From: Scleropages formosus
Taxonomy: Eukaryota; Chordata; Actinopteri; Osteoglossiformes; Osteoglossidae
Length of the DNA stretch: 64,000 nt
Direction of reading: 5' to 3'
Assembly (NCBI RefSeq): GCF_900964775.1
Contig: NC_041817.1
Coordinates: 18,184,783 to 18,248,782, forward strand
The position numbers and the translations under genes were made by a program. Shown here piece by piece: positions 11,260-24,699 of the stretch; the stretch's first letter is position 1, and every line of letters starts with the position of its first letter. A model generated the notes under the pieces. That model was not told the DNA's origin. It ran no database searches and saw nothing but the letters and a program-made list of their open reading frames with translations.

Positions 11260-13100
11260 GCAGTAGCAGAAGTTGTATTAGCCTAGTTATCTCAGCCTTC
11301 TTCTAGACAAAATCGCTGTTATTCACGTGGGTTGTAGGGGAAAGAAAAACCTTACAGAAAATAAAAATGGGGAAAATAGAATTGGGATTTATCAACTTAT
11401 TTTTGGGTCTCTTTCCGCACTTTTCTTCAGTGGCTCTTTGAATATTTCGTCTCCTACACAATGTACCGAACACAAGTGAAAGCACAATTTGAAATGTTTT
11501 AAAAATCATTTGCATAATATAAAATCATACTCATACTACTCCTTTCGTTACTACCATTACCTTATTGCTCTTTTCATGCTCTTATTGAGACTGAATCACT
11601 GTGATCTTTAGGAATATTCCGGTCCACAGCTTAATGCACTGAACAGGCTTTTCATCAAATCGTCCACTTTTTAGTGTCAAGATGCCCCAAGTTCAGGGCA
11701 CCTGAGCAAAAGCACCTTTATGACTTTATTTATTTCTAGTGAGTGCTAGGCACATTTCCACATTCCTGTGCTCCCGCACAGCGCCCTCTACAGGATGGTG
11801 ATTGCAGCTTCTCGCTCCAGGCGTGTCATGGTGCTGGGTGTTGTTGGAAGGCCTTCATCTGAGGCTGGTGGGGTGGTGGGGAGGATAATGAGGAAGTGCC
11901 CTGCAGCGGAACACCGGGCTCATCCCTCTCCCGCCTTTTCCTCACATTTACTGGCTGTCGATTCGCCAGCACGTGCCCCTGGCGAGGGCTGTCTGTGAAA
12001 CAGGCGCCTGCAGCTCTCTCCCTCTGCTTCATTTAGCACTGCAAACACTTCTTGAGGAGTAGATTGAGCTGGGCACTGATCGGACCTTATTTGCGATCCG
12101 ATTAAAGGGAGACGGGAGAGGGGGGGAAAAAAAAAAAAAACTGCTCCCTGTGCTGACCAGACTGGAGCAATTTCCCTGTAGGAAGGTGACATTGCAGCGT
12201 GATGTAAAAACGATTAACACCAAGTGACCGAATGTGTCAGCCAGTTACCGCAGCAGCGTAAACCAGCCCCACAGCACCCTGGCAGGTCATCTCTGTCTGT
12301 TTTTCTTCTCTTCTCTTCTGTTTGTTGTTTACAGGTAATTATTTTTATAGACACACTAACACATATATCAAAGATGTGTATGCGTGTGTGTGTGTGTATG
12401 TGATGTTCTTCACAATATATCTATAATATAGCAAAATATAAGAAATTGAAGGACTTTCGGGGCAGTTTTTTTTCCCCCACTTAAATTCTTTAGATAAATA
12501 TCCAATTTTGTCCTTTGATTTATTTTCATTAAAGTGTGAAATTGCAAGTAACCTGTTTTGCTTCACAGAAGGTGTGTGATATGCAGAAAAGTACATTTAC
12601 ATGCCATCCACAGGTCTGGCTTACTCAGCATGAATGCAGAGCTTGTCTCTTTCACCTCGGCTTCCTTGTCAAATTGACCACTTAACCCTGTGACCTTGTC
12701 AGGTCTCCTTTGCCAAGCGGGTCCCTGTGGATTAGGAGGCGGGACAGAAACCGGTGCTGCTTAGGATAAATTCTAATCTAATTGCAAGCTTTAAACTGTG
12801 TTTCTATGGTTCAGAAGGCTTTTTGCGTCAATTCTTTGCATTTTGAAGTATTGCAATCATGACATTGTAGAACAGTGAACAGGTGCAATATGTATACTGC
12901 ATGTACGGTATGCGTTTCACCAGAAAGACCAATCAGTTGATCGCCCTTTTAAATTAATACATTTTCATGAGCAAGTGATCTCAAAGTCATTTACAGATGA
13001 TTTTTCAGAGGGAACTAAAACGGAAAAATGCAAATGATGTCAGTGGGATCTCCGTTTGCTGAGATTCTTTCACTTGTTTTGTGCAAAAACTTTTGTAGAT
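11260..13100. other. Intergenic, no gene recognised
   Basis: Unique sequence with a poly-A run near 12126-12140 and a short (TG)n at about 12376-12395. The segment around 11760-12300 is GC-richer. I see no coding signature. Confidence 0.4.
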
Positions 13101-13465
13101 CTACATCTATTCATTTAACAGATGCTTTTACGCACGGCGACATGCATCTCTGGGAAAACAAAAGTGCTTCAGCAAGAGACAAAGAGCTTTAGATACAGAC
13201 ACATAATTACCAAATTACAGCATGACTGGCTGATATGAACACTTTTTCTTTCACACGTTTGTCAGGTAGCTGTCTGTAGAATTCAGAGTCAGATAGGAAA
13301 TACATGGATGATCATGGCAGATAGTGACAGATTGTGTGGTGCACATTTATGTAGCTGAGAGAAATGGGTCTGAAAGCCATGCGTTTTGAGATCCTTCTTG
13401 AATCCTGGAAGGGATTCAGTAGTTCTAAGGGAGAAAGGGAGATCATTCCACCACATCCGGGCCAA
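13101..13465 (-). mobile_element. LINE, L2/CR1-clade 3' end fragment
   Basis: On the minus strand, 13460-13380 encodes WWNDLPFSLRTTESLPGFKK and then DLKTHGF, the typical C-terminus of L2 reverse transcriptases (family form WNxLPxSLRxxxSLxxFKxxLKTHLF). It ends at 13130-13101 with an aaaagcatctgttaaatgaa tail like that of the other L2 copy and SINE family C. It is truncated at the 5' end. Confidence 0.75.
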
Positions 13466-14929
13466 AAAAATAGTAATCATTTTCTACTTGCTTCCAGTAT
13501 CCTTGATTTTTTTTTCCATCTTGTTCCTTTAAAATTCTTCTATTTTTGACAGAAGAAGAAATGACCCACCTCCTATGTTGAATGACACCGACTGAGTAAC
13601 TTGGTCGGCTCCCTTTTCAGTTTCTCGCAGCTTCCACAAAAGAGTGGATCAAATCTAAATCCTTTGCCTTATGATTTTCTTTCCTGCTCCAGATGTCCTG
13701 TCTTTCATGTTTTATATTGCAACATATGTCCTCCATACACATTAAAAGCAGTGATTCCTAACATTTTCATTAAGTTGCCACTTTGCACTCTCCAAGCTTT
13801 TCATAAACCAAACAGTCAAATATTACATTTTTGCATTCTCCAATTACAAGTTTACATACTGCCCTTATCTTTCTTTGCAACGCTGTTTCAAATAACAGTT
13901 TGTTTGTAATTATTTCTAATTATTTCTCAGATCGCTTTGTCCCCCTTATAGAATAATGTACAAGAATGTTCCCCACTTTCTCAGAATTGTTACTTCAGAC
14001 CTGATGTGGGGTCCTTTTAATATGGGTGCTGAAAGGAGGGGGCAACATACTATAGCAAGGGTGCGTCTTTGTACGGAAAACGTAAAAACAGCTGAAGGGA
14101 ATGAAGCGCCTTGCTCATAATGGAATCCAAGAGCTTTCATTCTGGTTCTCATTGTCTGTCCTTCCTTTTCTAAACAACCGTCCTTTTTCCAGCTATCAAT
14201 GCAAAGTTCTTTGAGAGAGATGAAGTGCATTCAGCTGCCCTGAAAGGGGCTTTTAAAGTTGAGTACGGCTTAAACAAAAGAGACGGTATGGTGAGCGGAG
14301 GCCTGAGAATGACTCAATATTTATTACCTTGGACTGGAGGATCTGAGCCTACTTGGCACTGAAAAACAGCTTCTGCTTTCGCTTACTGCAAACACTATTG
14401 TAAGAACTTCAAACTTTACATTAAAAAAGCCGAAAGACAATAAATGCACAACGTGAAAAGAAGAAAAAAGCAAATGCGTATCTCCTGTTAATTTAGCGCT
14501 GACTGAATTTTGTTGTGTTTGAGAAAGAGAGAAGAGGAAACCGCCCTTATTTGAGAATGCTAAGATTACGATGAAGGTTTTCTCAGCAATGCTGCTGCTC
14601 TCTGTACGAATTGTTCAGTTCTGTGCAGGAATTCCGGGTAGCATGATCACTGACGAATAAAAAACCAAACATGTTCTTTTTTGTGAATTTGCACTTTTCA
14701 AAAATGATATGTTAGCTATTGATTAAGCTGCCTTAAGAAGAAGATATGAATCGTGGAGACAAATGCGTTTGTGATTAGACCCGAAAGCATTTTTCTCAGC
14801 TGTCGGCTTTCTCCTCTCTGTCATCCCCTCCCCTCTCCCTTCCAACTCCACCCCTTTGCGCTCCCCAACCCCTTCCTTTTCTTACAGCCTGGATGCTACT
14901 CTTTCCTAAGGCTGACCATGCTGGAGCTC

Positions 14930-15095
14930 TCTGCTCTGATAAATGGGGCTCCTTTCAGCTGATGGCAGCCTTAAAGAAAAAGAGATAATCCTAGATAATG
15001 TGGACACAGTTTTCACTTATTGTCACCCAATTAAACTGCAATTATCCTGTGTGCAGAAGCAGAGAAGAGCGGGAAAAATAGACCAAGAATGAAGG
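14930..15095. promoter_or_regulatory. Candidate conserved non-coding element
   Basis: Unique sequence with GATA-like sites (agataatcctagataatg) and caattaaactgcaattatc, dense in transcription-factor-type cores and free of repeat signatures. Conservation is untested. Confidence 0.28.
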
Positions 15096-18000
15096 GACTG
15101 CAGCTCCCTGGGACTATGGGTAAATATGATTTAAATATAGATTGGTCCCATTTTCATAAAAAGTCCTGTCGTCTCTTGCTTTTGGCAGTGCACAGTAAGA
15201 GGGCAATCTCTCTAAATCCACTGGCGTAGAGAGGCTGTTCAACATTTCAATAAGGTAGCCCATTTTCTTGTTGGATCAGGCCCCTGACATTTTTCTGTTC
15301 TCAGGGTGGCATGAGTTTTTTTAATGCAAAATTTTATGTGTTACCGCAACTCCTCTGTCAAGATTAGCAGATTAGAAAATGAACAAGTGAGTTGACCTTC
15401 AGTCAGTGATCACACTTACTTAATTGCTTAGTTTAGACCATTGCGGGTCCTCTTCTTCCCCCTCAGTGGCTGATGTTCCCAGATGTTCAAACTTTGTTTA
15501 ATCCTTCCTGCGAAACAAAGAGCAAATGGTCACGGGATGAAAGTTGAGAAGTGTAGCTCAGAGGTTTGCTCATCTGATTGAAAGTTAACAGGAGACTGAA
15601 GCCTCCTTCCCACCCATGGCAGAGATTTTGTCTTGGGAGTTACACCCCCTCCCTTGTTTACTTTGTAATGAATTGACCATGTGCCTACTAGTTCACTGTT
15701 TGAAGGTCTTGGATGTAAATCAATGCTCTCTGCAATTAGAACTTCATGTTGTGATTATCACCATGATAATTTATGGATTGACCTGTCGAATGGACTTGAT
15801 GACCCTCCTCCTTCCACCCCACAGGGCTAGAATCTGAAATGAACTGTGTGAGCATTTGCAGTGGAACGGGGCCATGTGAGATAAACCTGGACAGAAATGT
15901 AGTGCTTGTTATTGGGTGTAACTCCAGACTTGCCTCAAGCAGCGTTGATCAGAGGATGGTGAAGTGGTCTTTGAAAGAGATGGGTTTGATTTCGTTGGTT
16001 GCCAGCTCTTTGGCTCTTTGGGGTAGAGTCCCACATGGATACGCACCTCCCCTAATATGGAAGCAGTTATATAAAACTAGAAGGGACGTTTCCATTTATG
16101 ACATTTTAATCTTAATGTTGCGCACTGAGTCTTCAATGTTTTACAACTTGAAAGGCTGTGCAGCAAAGATCTGACATTCAGAGAACTTAAACTGCAGTGA
16201 TTTGTGAATAACCTTTTAATTCCTTTTTCACAAAACAAAAAATGCTATTTACATGATTGTAATGGATTAATTCGAAGAGACTAATGTTCCCTTCAGGTTT
16301 CCTTTATATGAGTACTACTTGGTGCTTTGGGGTAGGCCATTTATATGACTATTTTGAAGAATATTTCCATAATTACTGAATATCCACAAAATCTGACATG
16401 ACAGTGGAGCCTCAAACAATTAATAGCAGCAACAAGCTGTTGGAGTGAGGAGCCGACCCTTATCTGTCCCCACTCTGTAGTTCATTCTTGCGGACAAGCA
16501 GTTGTGCCCAGTGTGTCTCAACACTATTGGTGAGATGCCTGTGAGCATTGATGAGATTCATATGACTCGTGAGAGGCAGCCTGGTGAGAAAAAGCCCAGC
16601 ACACTGACTCTGTACCACACATGGCTGGCCCATGGCAATGGGAAACCCATGAGAACCTCTTGACGAAAGCAACAGCAGGGGTTTTGTCACTTTTGTTAAA
16701 TCAGACAGCAGTACAATAGTAGGTACTGCCTGAGAAATGTGACTTTCAGCTGCAACAATGAGTCCTCTGCTGCAATACTGTTATTTCACTCAGTAGACCA
16801 GAAAGACTTTTTTTTTTTTTCTTTCAATTACATGGCTGTTATCCTGGCCACTTAATCAGCTGCAATAAGATTGATTTCCTGTTTTTTAAATAGTGTCACT
16901 GCTTTGGTGTGAAGCTGTCCAGGACATGGGAGCTGTAGTCTGCAAGACCATGCTTACAAAGTCACCAGTTTATTTACTGCAGAAGCCTTAGTTTATGCTG
17001 ATCTTCTCTTGTTTGTGTCTAAAAGTGTCATCAGTATATGACATATCGCAGAAGGAAACAGGTTTGCTGTCAGATGTTGACCAAGTTACTCTACCAAGTC
17101 AATTGTTTCAGTAAGAGTCCTTGTGTTTGAATTAGCAAAGGTCTTAATCCCTGTTGCTTTAATTTAGATATTTCCTATTTAAGACTGTAAACAAATGAAT
17201 AATGTATAACAATTCACTGGAAACACTGAAGGACTGTTGGCAAAATTTCTGTGATGCTGTTTGAGATACTAAATATTAGAAAATGTTGATTGGTTACACA
17301 AATCCCAGTGATGGAAAGTCGTCGTTGGCTTGACTACAGAGAAGTCTAATACTGGTTGTGTTATAAATATTCTCCCTGGAGGATGCCTGCCGTACTAACA
17401 GAACTATAACAAATCAATTATTTGAAAACGTGATTAAACATGTTATCTAACACTTATACCGGTTTTACCCTATACAAGATTGCATGCAATATATTGCATA
17501 AATCTCTCACCAATTTATTGGGGCAGGTCTGTTTTTGTCTTACTTTTCCGACAGTGTGCTGTGAGAATGGATTTCTGGGAAAAGTCAACATCTAATTCAT
17601 TTTAATTACTGTACTTATTGGCTTAGCAAACACCTTTATACCGTACTTAAATAGCTCACAGTGTTACATCTTTGAACCATGTGTACAGCCGAATGTTTGC
17701 TGTATTCATATTGAGCTTCTTAGCAGAATAGCAGCGTCTTCAGGAATTTAATTTGGAGACTTTGATAAAGACCCCAAAGAACCCTTTTGTCTTTTAATTT
17801 CTTCAGTAATTAACAGCTGAGTGACTAATATGACATCTGAACATCCCAAAAGTTTTTTTTTCCTCCTCTCTTGCCACAACTGCAGTTTCTTAAAAGGCCA
17901 TGAGTAACTTGTTGAACTGATTCGAACAGACAGTGTCTTACACCTAAGAATCATATTTTGGCAGGGAATACTTCTTAATGGGATAAATCCCTTTCGGCAG

Positions 18001-18129
18001 CTTAATGTCATCATTAAGGTTTCTTCCTCTTGTTCTTTTTGACAGTGGCTTCGGTGGTCCGCAGTGCACAGAGAACTGAACTTCATAAAAGTTATAGGTT
18101 GATAAAAAGTCAGGATGTGCTGCTTTTTT

Positions 18130-18380
18130 TGCCTAATCCTCCCATGGGCTATATATCTCAGCGATTAATTATCTGGGGCTTTGTCATAAACAAGCTTTTA
18201 GACTTGAAAAATTCAAAGGAAGTTATCCTGGAATATTGAGGTAAGGGGCCAAGATGATTATTGGACCCCTTGATATGATTAACCTGATCGTGGCAAAGAC
18301 TTCAGATGTTTACCACAATTTCCTTTCCGTCTCACATGCAAATGCTCAGTTTAGTCATGTGCGGTCGATCTAGTATTACA
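18130..18380. promoter_or_regulatory. Candidate conserved element with perfect POU octamer
   Basis: Contains a perfect octamer atgcaaat (18336-18343), a gcgattaattatctgg block and gatatgattaacctgatc. The sequence is unique. POU octamers are common in SoxB-linked neural enhancers, so a sox21 enhancer is plausible but unproven. Confidence 0.33.
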
Positions 18381-21300
18381 AGGTAATACGTAGGAGTTCT
18401 TCACCACAGAAATTAAACTGAAAACACTGGAACAAAGATGACAAAGTCTGCCCCAGGGCATGTTTTAGATCCTCTGTAATTAGAATCATTATAGTACAGA
18501 AGCCATTTGGCACTTACTGTGTTTACCACCCATAGCAAAATAGGTCACTTCATTCTCACCATCAAAATGTTTATTTTGTTCCTCTTTTCACGCTGTTTTT
18601 ATTTAGTGGCAAGTAAAGCAAGAAGCTTTTCGTATTTATCTGTGGATACCAGTTATTATCCACCTTGATACCTGCATTCACAGGCTTTTGTACAAGACTC
18701 TGCCACAAAATTGCACATTTTGCATCTTTTCTTCCACTCTTTAATGCCATTGTGCCGCTTTCTCCCTCTTAATGTCTTCATTTCACGACTAAGTATTTCT
18801 TCTCTTTGAAATGTCTCTGAATACCATGGCATATGAAGAACAAGAGATCATTTCCTATGAAAAGCAGTGCTATGAGATATATTTAAGATGGAAAAGCAAA
18901 GTATGAAGCCATGCACTTGTGACTTAAATCTAAATTAAATAAAGCTTTGTGATTAACACAGCAATTGCACAGTATAAAATTTCAAAATCTCTTGTGCTGC
19001 AGATGCAAAGAAAAGGAAGAAATGTAATCTTAAGAATAGGCAGACTTCTGATAGGATGGCATTTGTCTTCTTTCCTCTCTCCTTTCCTCTTGCGGGTCCG
19101 TCAGGAACAAAAAAAAAAAGCATCAATTAAGCTGTTAACTTGATACAGTGCTAGACAGGAAGGGTGAGTTCCTGTGCACAAGGCTGTGTTGTGGTCACAG
19201 AGGCCGAAAGACTGGCTCAGAACTGCAAAGAGTTGATCAGGTAATCTCTAGATAACACATTTCACAGGGCTTTGTCATATCTCTAATCTTTAAGTAAATA
19301 CACAACATTTCTTGGGTTTGAAGTGGCCCATAATAACATGCCACTGTTTACCTCTCTCAATTCATTGTGTAAAATAAAAGATGACAGAGATACCAAGATC
19401 TAAAAGAATTTACAATTTTTGAACAATTTAATCTTTTCCTTTTTTTCATCTGGGTATGCCCTAGAACTACTGCATTGAAGGAATGGATGATATGCTGGAT
19501 AACAGGCAAAAGAATTCCCTATTGCTTGTTTCTGGAAATTTCCACTTCAAGCCATCTTGATAGTATTTTCAAAGTTTACTGTCTGTAATCTCAATAATAG
19601 TAAAGGCTTTCGTTTAGCTTCTCCCAGCACAATAAGGAAGTTCTGCATCATGATTTGAGGCGATAGAGACTTAAGTGTATTTGTCTGGTGAAAAGTACTT
19701 TTTTTATGCCAGCCTTCTGGCCATGGCCTCTCGAGATGGAAGCTTGACATCCCTTGGCTCAAGTACTTCACTTACAGTAGGAGGTGCTCCTGTCTTCTTC
19801 TGCATGTTACCTTTTAGGAAGACACCTTTAATTAATCTCAGCCTCCATCATTAGGAAAACTACAGTATGACCAGGAAAGTAAAGGTGGAACAGAATGTAC
19901 TGTAATAATAATAATAAGAATAATGGTAAAACAGTGTTTGAAAGGATGGATTTTATAGATGTCCCTGGTTAAATGTGTGTGTGTAACTTTTTTGTTTTAT
20001 ACTGACGTTGTGGGAAAAGAAGCTTCTTTCCAGTTTTTATCCTGTATTCATTAAAAAATGCTTATACTGTAGTTTTGCACGGAGACAGATACGATTTGAG
20101 AGAAAGGCAATATTGTTATGTTGTTATTATTATAGTGGCTGAATCCTTTACATTCTGATTGAAGTTACTCTACAGACCTTGGACATAGTACTGAGATGTT
20201 TTTCGGCTTTAATTGCTATAATTTAAACGTTTTTTTTTTTTTTCATTCGCCTCAAGCAAGCGTAAGTTTTTTTTTTTTTTTTCTAAAGAGATTAACTTTT
20301 CTGTCCGCACCGTGAGCAGGAATTCTTCATGTTACCTTTTCCTTTGTGCTAGCTTTGAAAAAGTAAACGACCCCCGAGGCAAAATACCTGGTCAGGTGGT
20401 AAAACCAGCCCAGACTACCTGACACCCGACTTTCTCACAACTTTGCTCTTAGGAGTCTCCTTTCAGAGCCCGTTGCCGTTTTCCCGTCGCGATGACATGA
20501 TCTGTACCGTGTTTCGCAGTAAAAGGGAAAAGGAATACACTGTGTGACTGTACTGGGCAACTTGCAGAACATACAGAGAATACGATTTACTCCCAAAAAC
20601 AAGAAAGTCAGCGTTATATCTGGTGATTGTGCATTATCCCGGGGATGTATTTCACAATGTGCCCGTATGGTTCTTATTGTTTTATTTATTTATTTATATT
20701 TATTTATTAGTTATGCCACTCCTCTCACCTGCTTCATGGAACAATGATCCAGGAGGCTTTAATTTTATGTGTTCTGCATCTGTGCACACTTTTTTTTTTT
20801 CTATTCTCGGTGGGAGAATACTGCTGTTATTGTACTTGCTGTTTCCCTGTGGCCCCAGTCCTTTTTTTATTCCCTTTTACAGTACATTTAATAGACATGT
20901 AACACCAGTAAGTGCTGTGACCGCTTTTCTGAGGGTCACACACAGGGACACACCTGCAGGTCACATCAGCTCGGCCATTTGTGAAGGGAACATATCAAAT
21001 CACAGGGTAAAAACTACCATTAAAAATGTACATACACTGGAAGGAAAACAATAGAATAGCGCACACTTCACTTCCCGACAGCCTCACAGGATAACAATTT
21101 AAATGTGACAGATTAACGGAATAATTGCTCCGGTGTCGGTCGCGCGCTCTCGGCGCAACAAATAGTCGCTGTGCTTATAGTGGCTACACTTGTAACATCG
21201 CGAAAGTATATCAAAGAACCCGACTGGTAAAACGAGGAATGGCTTGATCGTTGAAATACCTAGTTTTAGGTCTTTATCTTATGAATAAATTCAGAATTTT

Positions 21301-22389
21301 TAAGGAATCCGACAAAACCCCACTTACGACTGAGGTAATACTGTTACTGATGTTTAATTTAAAGCGAAAGTTAAACCAGATTTCACAGATTTTTTTGATC
21401 TGTAAAATGATGCCAGCGTTATGTTGATGAAAAAGAGAGGACTTTTAATTTCAGCATATATATTTAATTTGCCAATTACCTGGCAAATGTCGAAACATTA
21501 CCTGCGCAGTGAACACTGTACTCTATGTGCACGAGGAAGCAATACAGCCATGGTCTATCTTTAATAATAGCCATGCGACATTTTTACCTCGTGAAACACA
21601 GGAAAAAAGTCTGAGAACAAACTAAGTGAAGTTGTTTAAACTAGACAGTGACCCAGAGTTCACGATAGAGGGAGGACGCAGCTCTGCTCCAGTCGCGGTA
21701 CAAGTGACAGGTAACCGCTCCACACACACCTACAGGCAGCCGCTCCACACACACCTTACAGGCACCGCGACACCACCCCAGCATCCTATACGAGTTCCGT
21801 CGTGATCATACTGTTGCCTAATAATGAAGGTTTCCGTAATTGGTATGAATTCATTTGCTCTGTACTGGAGTCTGAACGGGTGTGTGTGTAACTCACCTGC
21901 TCCTTTCAGAGCAAGACTCGCGCTGCAAAGGATTGACGCGCCGAGCCTCGTCAAGATAGGATTCGCCTATGAGCGGTCCGGTGATAAATTATTGTCAGAT
22001 CTCAGTAATGTCGCACATCGGCGATGGCAAACTCAATATATCTCAGAAACTCTCGGGCAAACGTGATCAACTGAACCCCTTTTACGTCCCAACAATTCTC
22101 TTTAGACGCAAATCCCCGCATTAACACTCATAGTTATAAAACATTTCTGTGCTGAAACGTCAGAGTGGGATGGTGGTATTTTTTTAAACTTCAATTTTGA
22201 TATTAATTTGTGTTTGAAAAGATTTATTTTCTTTATAGCAATCTTCTAATTTAAACAATCTGCATACAAGAGCAAAAACGCAGTTTAAAAAAATGGCATG
22301 CACGTTTATTGTTTTTATTATACTATTATTACGACTGTAACACTGACAATCCTCCCTCGTAGTAGCATTATCAGGTTTGTTGTACCACG

Positions 22390-23775
<1,386 letters not shown>

Positions 23776-24071
23776 TCGCGCGAAGACGCGCGCGGACTGA
23801 TGTGTATACATGTGCTCTTCCCTCCGATACGACATGTGTATGCGCTGCATTATTTAATTAATGCCTTCGTGTAAGGCACTTTTTAGCCAGAGGAGACTAC
23901 GAGAGAGAAGACGAGAACTTTCTTTCTAGGACGAAGGAACGGAGGGACGGCTGGGGAACGCGGTTGTTTTGACCACTTTCTTTGCCAAATTGATTTTGGA
24001 CACGAAAAGGGAATCCTTTTACCCCCCCCCCGGTGAATGTGAATATCTCAACGTCAGTGTGTGCGCGCGCC

Positions 24072-24075
<4 letters not shown>

Positions 24076-24109
<34 letters not shown>
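24076..24109 (+). repeat. (TG)n microsatellite in sox21 3' UTR
   Basis: An uninterrupted run of about 17 tg units. Confidence 0.85.
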
Positions 24110-24110
<1 letters not shown>

Positions 24111-24661
24111 CAACATGTTCGAAACACACGCGGAGGAGCGACCTGTTTGAATCCCGGCTGTCACACAATTTAAAAAAAAAAAAAAAAAAAAAGTCGCGCT
24201 CTCGGGTGACTCACTGCGTGTCTTTTCCCTTCATACATCTAGATGACTGTTAACAATTCAGCTGAATATGACTCGCAGCGAGGAAGGACTCCGCCACCCC
24301 GTCAGCCCTGTTTTTGCACAGGATCGCGTAAATGCAACGTGTAATAAAACGTGTAAAGATGTGTACAGTTGAATTGATGGTGTATAATTTCACTTTCCGC
24401 GCCTTTAGCTCTGAACGCGAAGGCCAACCCGTTTGTTTCGTTAGAAAACATTCTATTTTCACTTTTGAGAACCTGTTCTAGATGTCTGTAATATTTATTG
24501 TGTTTTTGGAAACCTCTGACTCCGAAGGGGACCCGCCTTGTTCTGTGATATTTCGCACAGTAAATACAGTAGTGCTTAAAAATCTGTGTTGCCTTTTAAT
24601 ATTAATTTACTGGCAGCGCTCACTGATCCGGTATCGTTTCAAATGATCATACGGCTTAACA

Positions 24662-24667
24662 AATAAA
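24662..24667 (+). terminator. Polyadenylation signal, sox21
   Basis: AATAAA about 890 bases after the stop codon, in AT-rich sequence. A weaker candidate, taataaaac, lies near 24343. Confidence 0.55.
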
Positions 24668-24699
24668 CCTTCAACATTTCTTACTCAATCTTAAAAATG

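Larger units (their letters stand above)
13470..22380. other. Long gene-poor block upstream of sox21
   Basis: About 9 kb of largely unique, AT-rich sequence with homopolymer runs (for example near 16809, 20231 and 20268) but no recognisable exon or intact transposon. The ORFs here are short and unconvincing. A vertebrate sox21 is expected to be flanked by long regulatory DNA, and this block fits that. Confidence 0.45.
23776..24690 (+). other. sox21 3' UTR (probable)
   Basis: Non-coding sequence from the stop codon to just past an AATAAA signal. It contains a (TG)n microsatellite (about 24076-24109) and a poly-A run (about 24172-24192). The extent is inferred from the signal. Confidence 0.6.
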
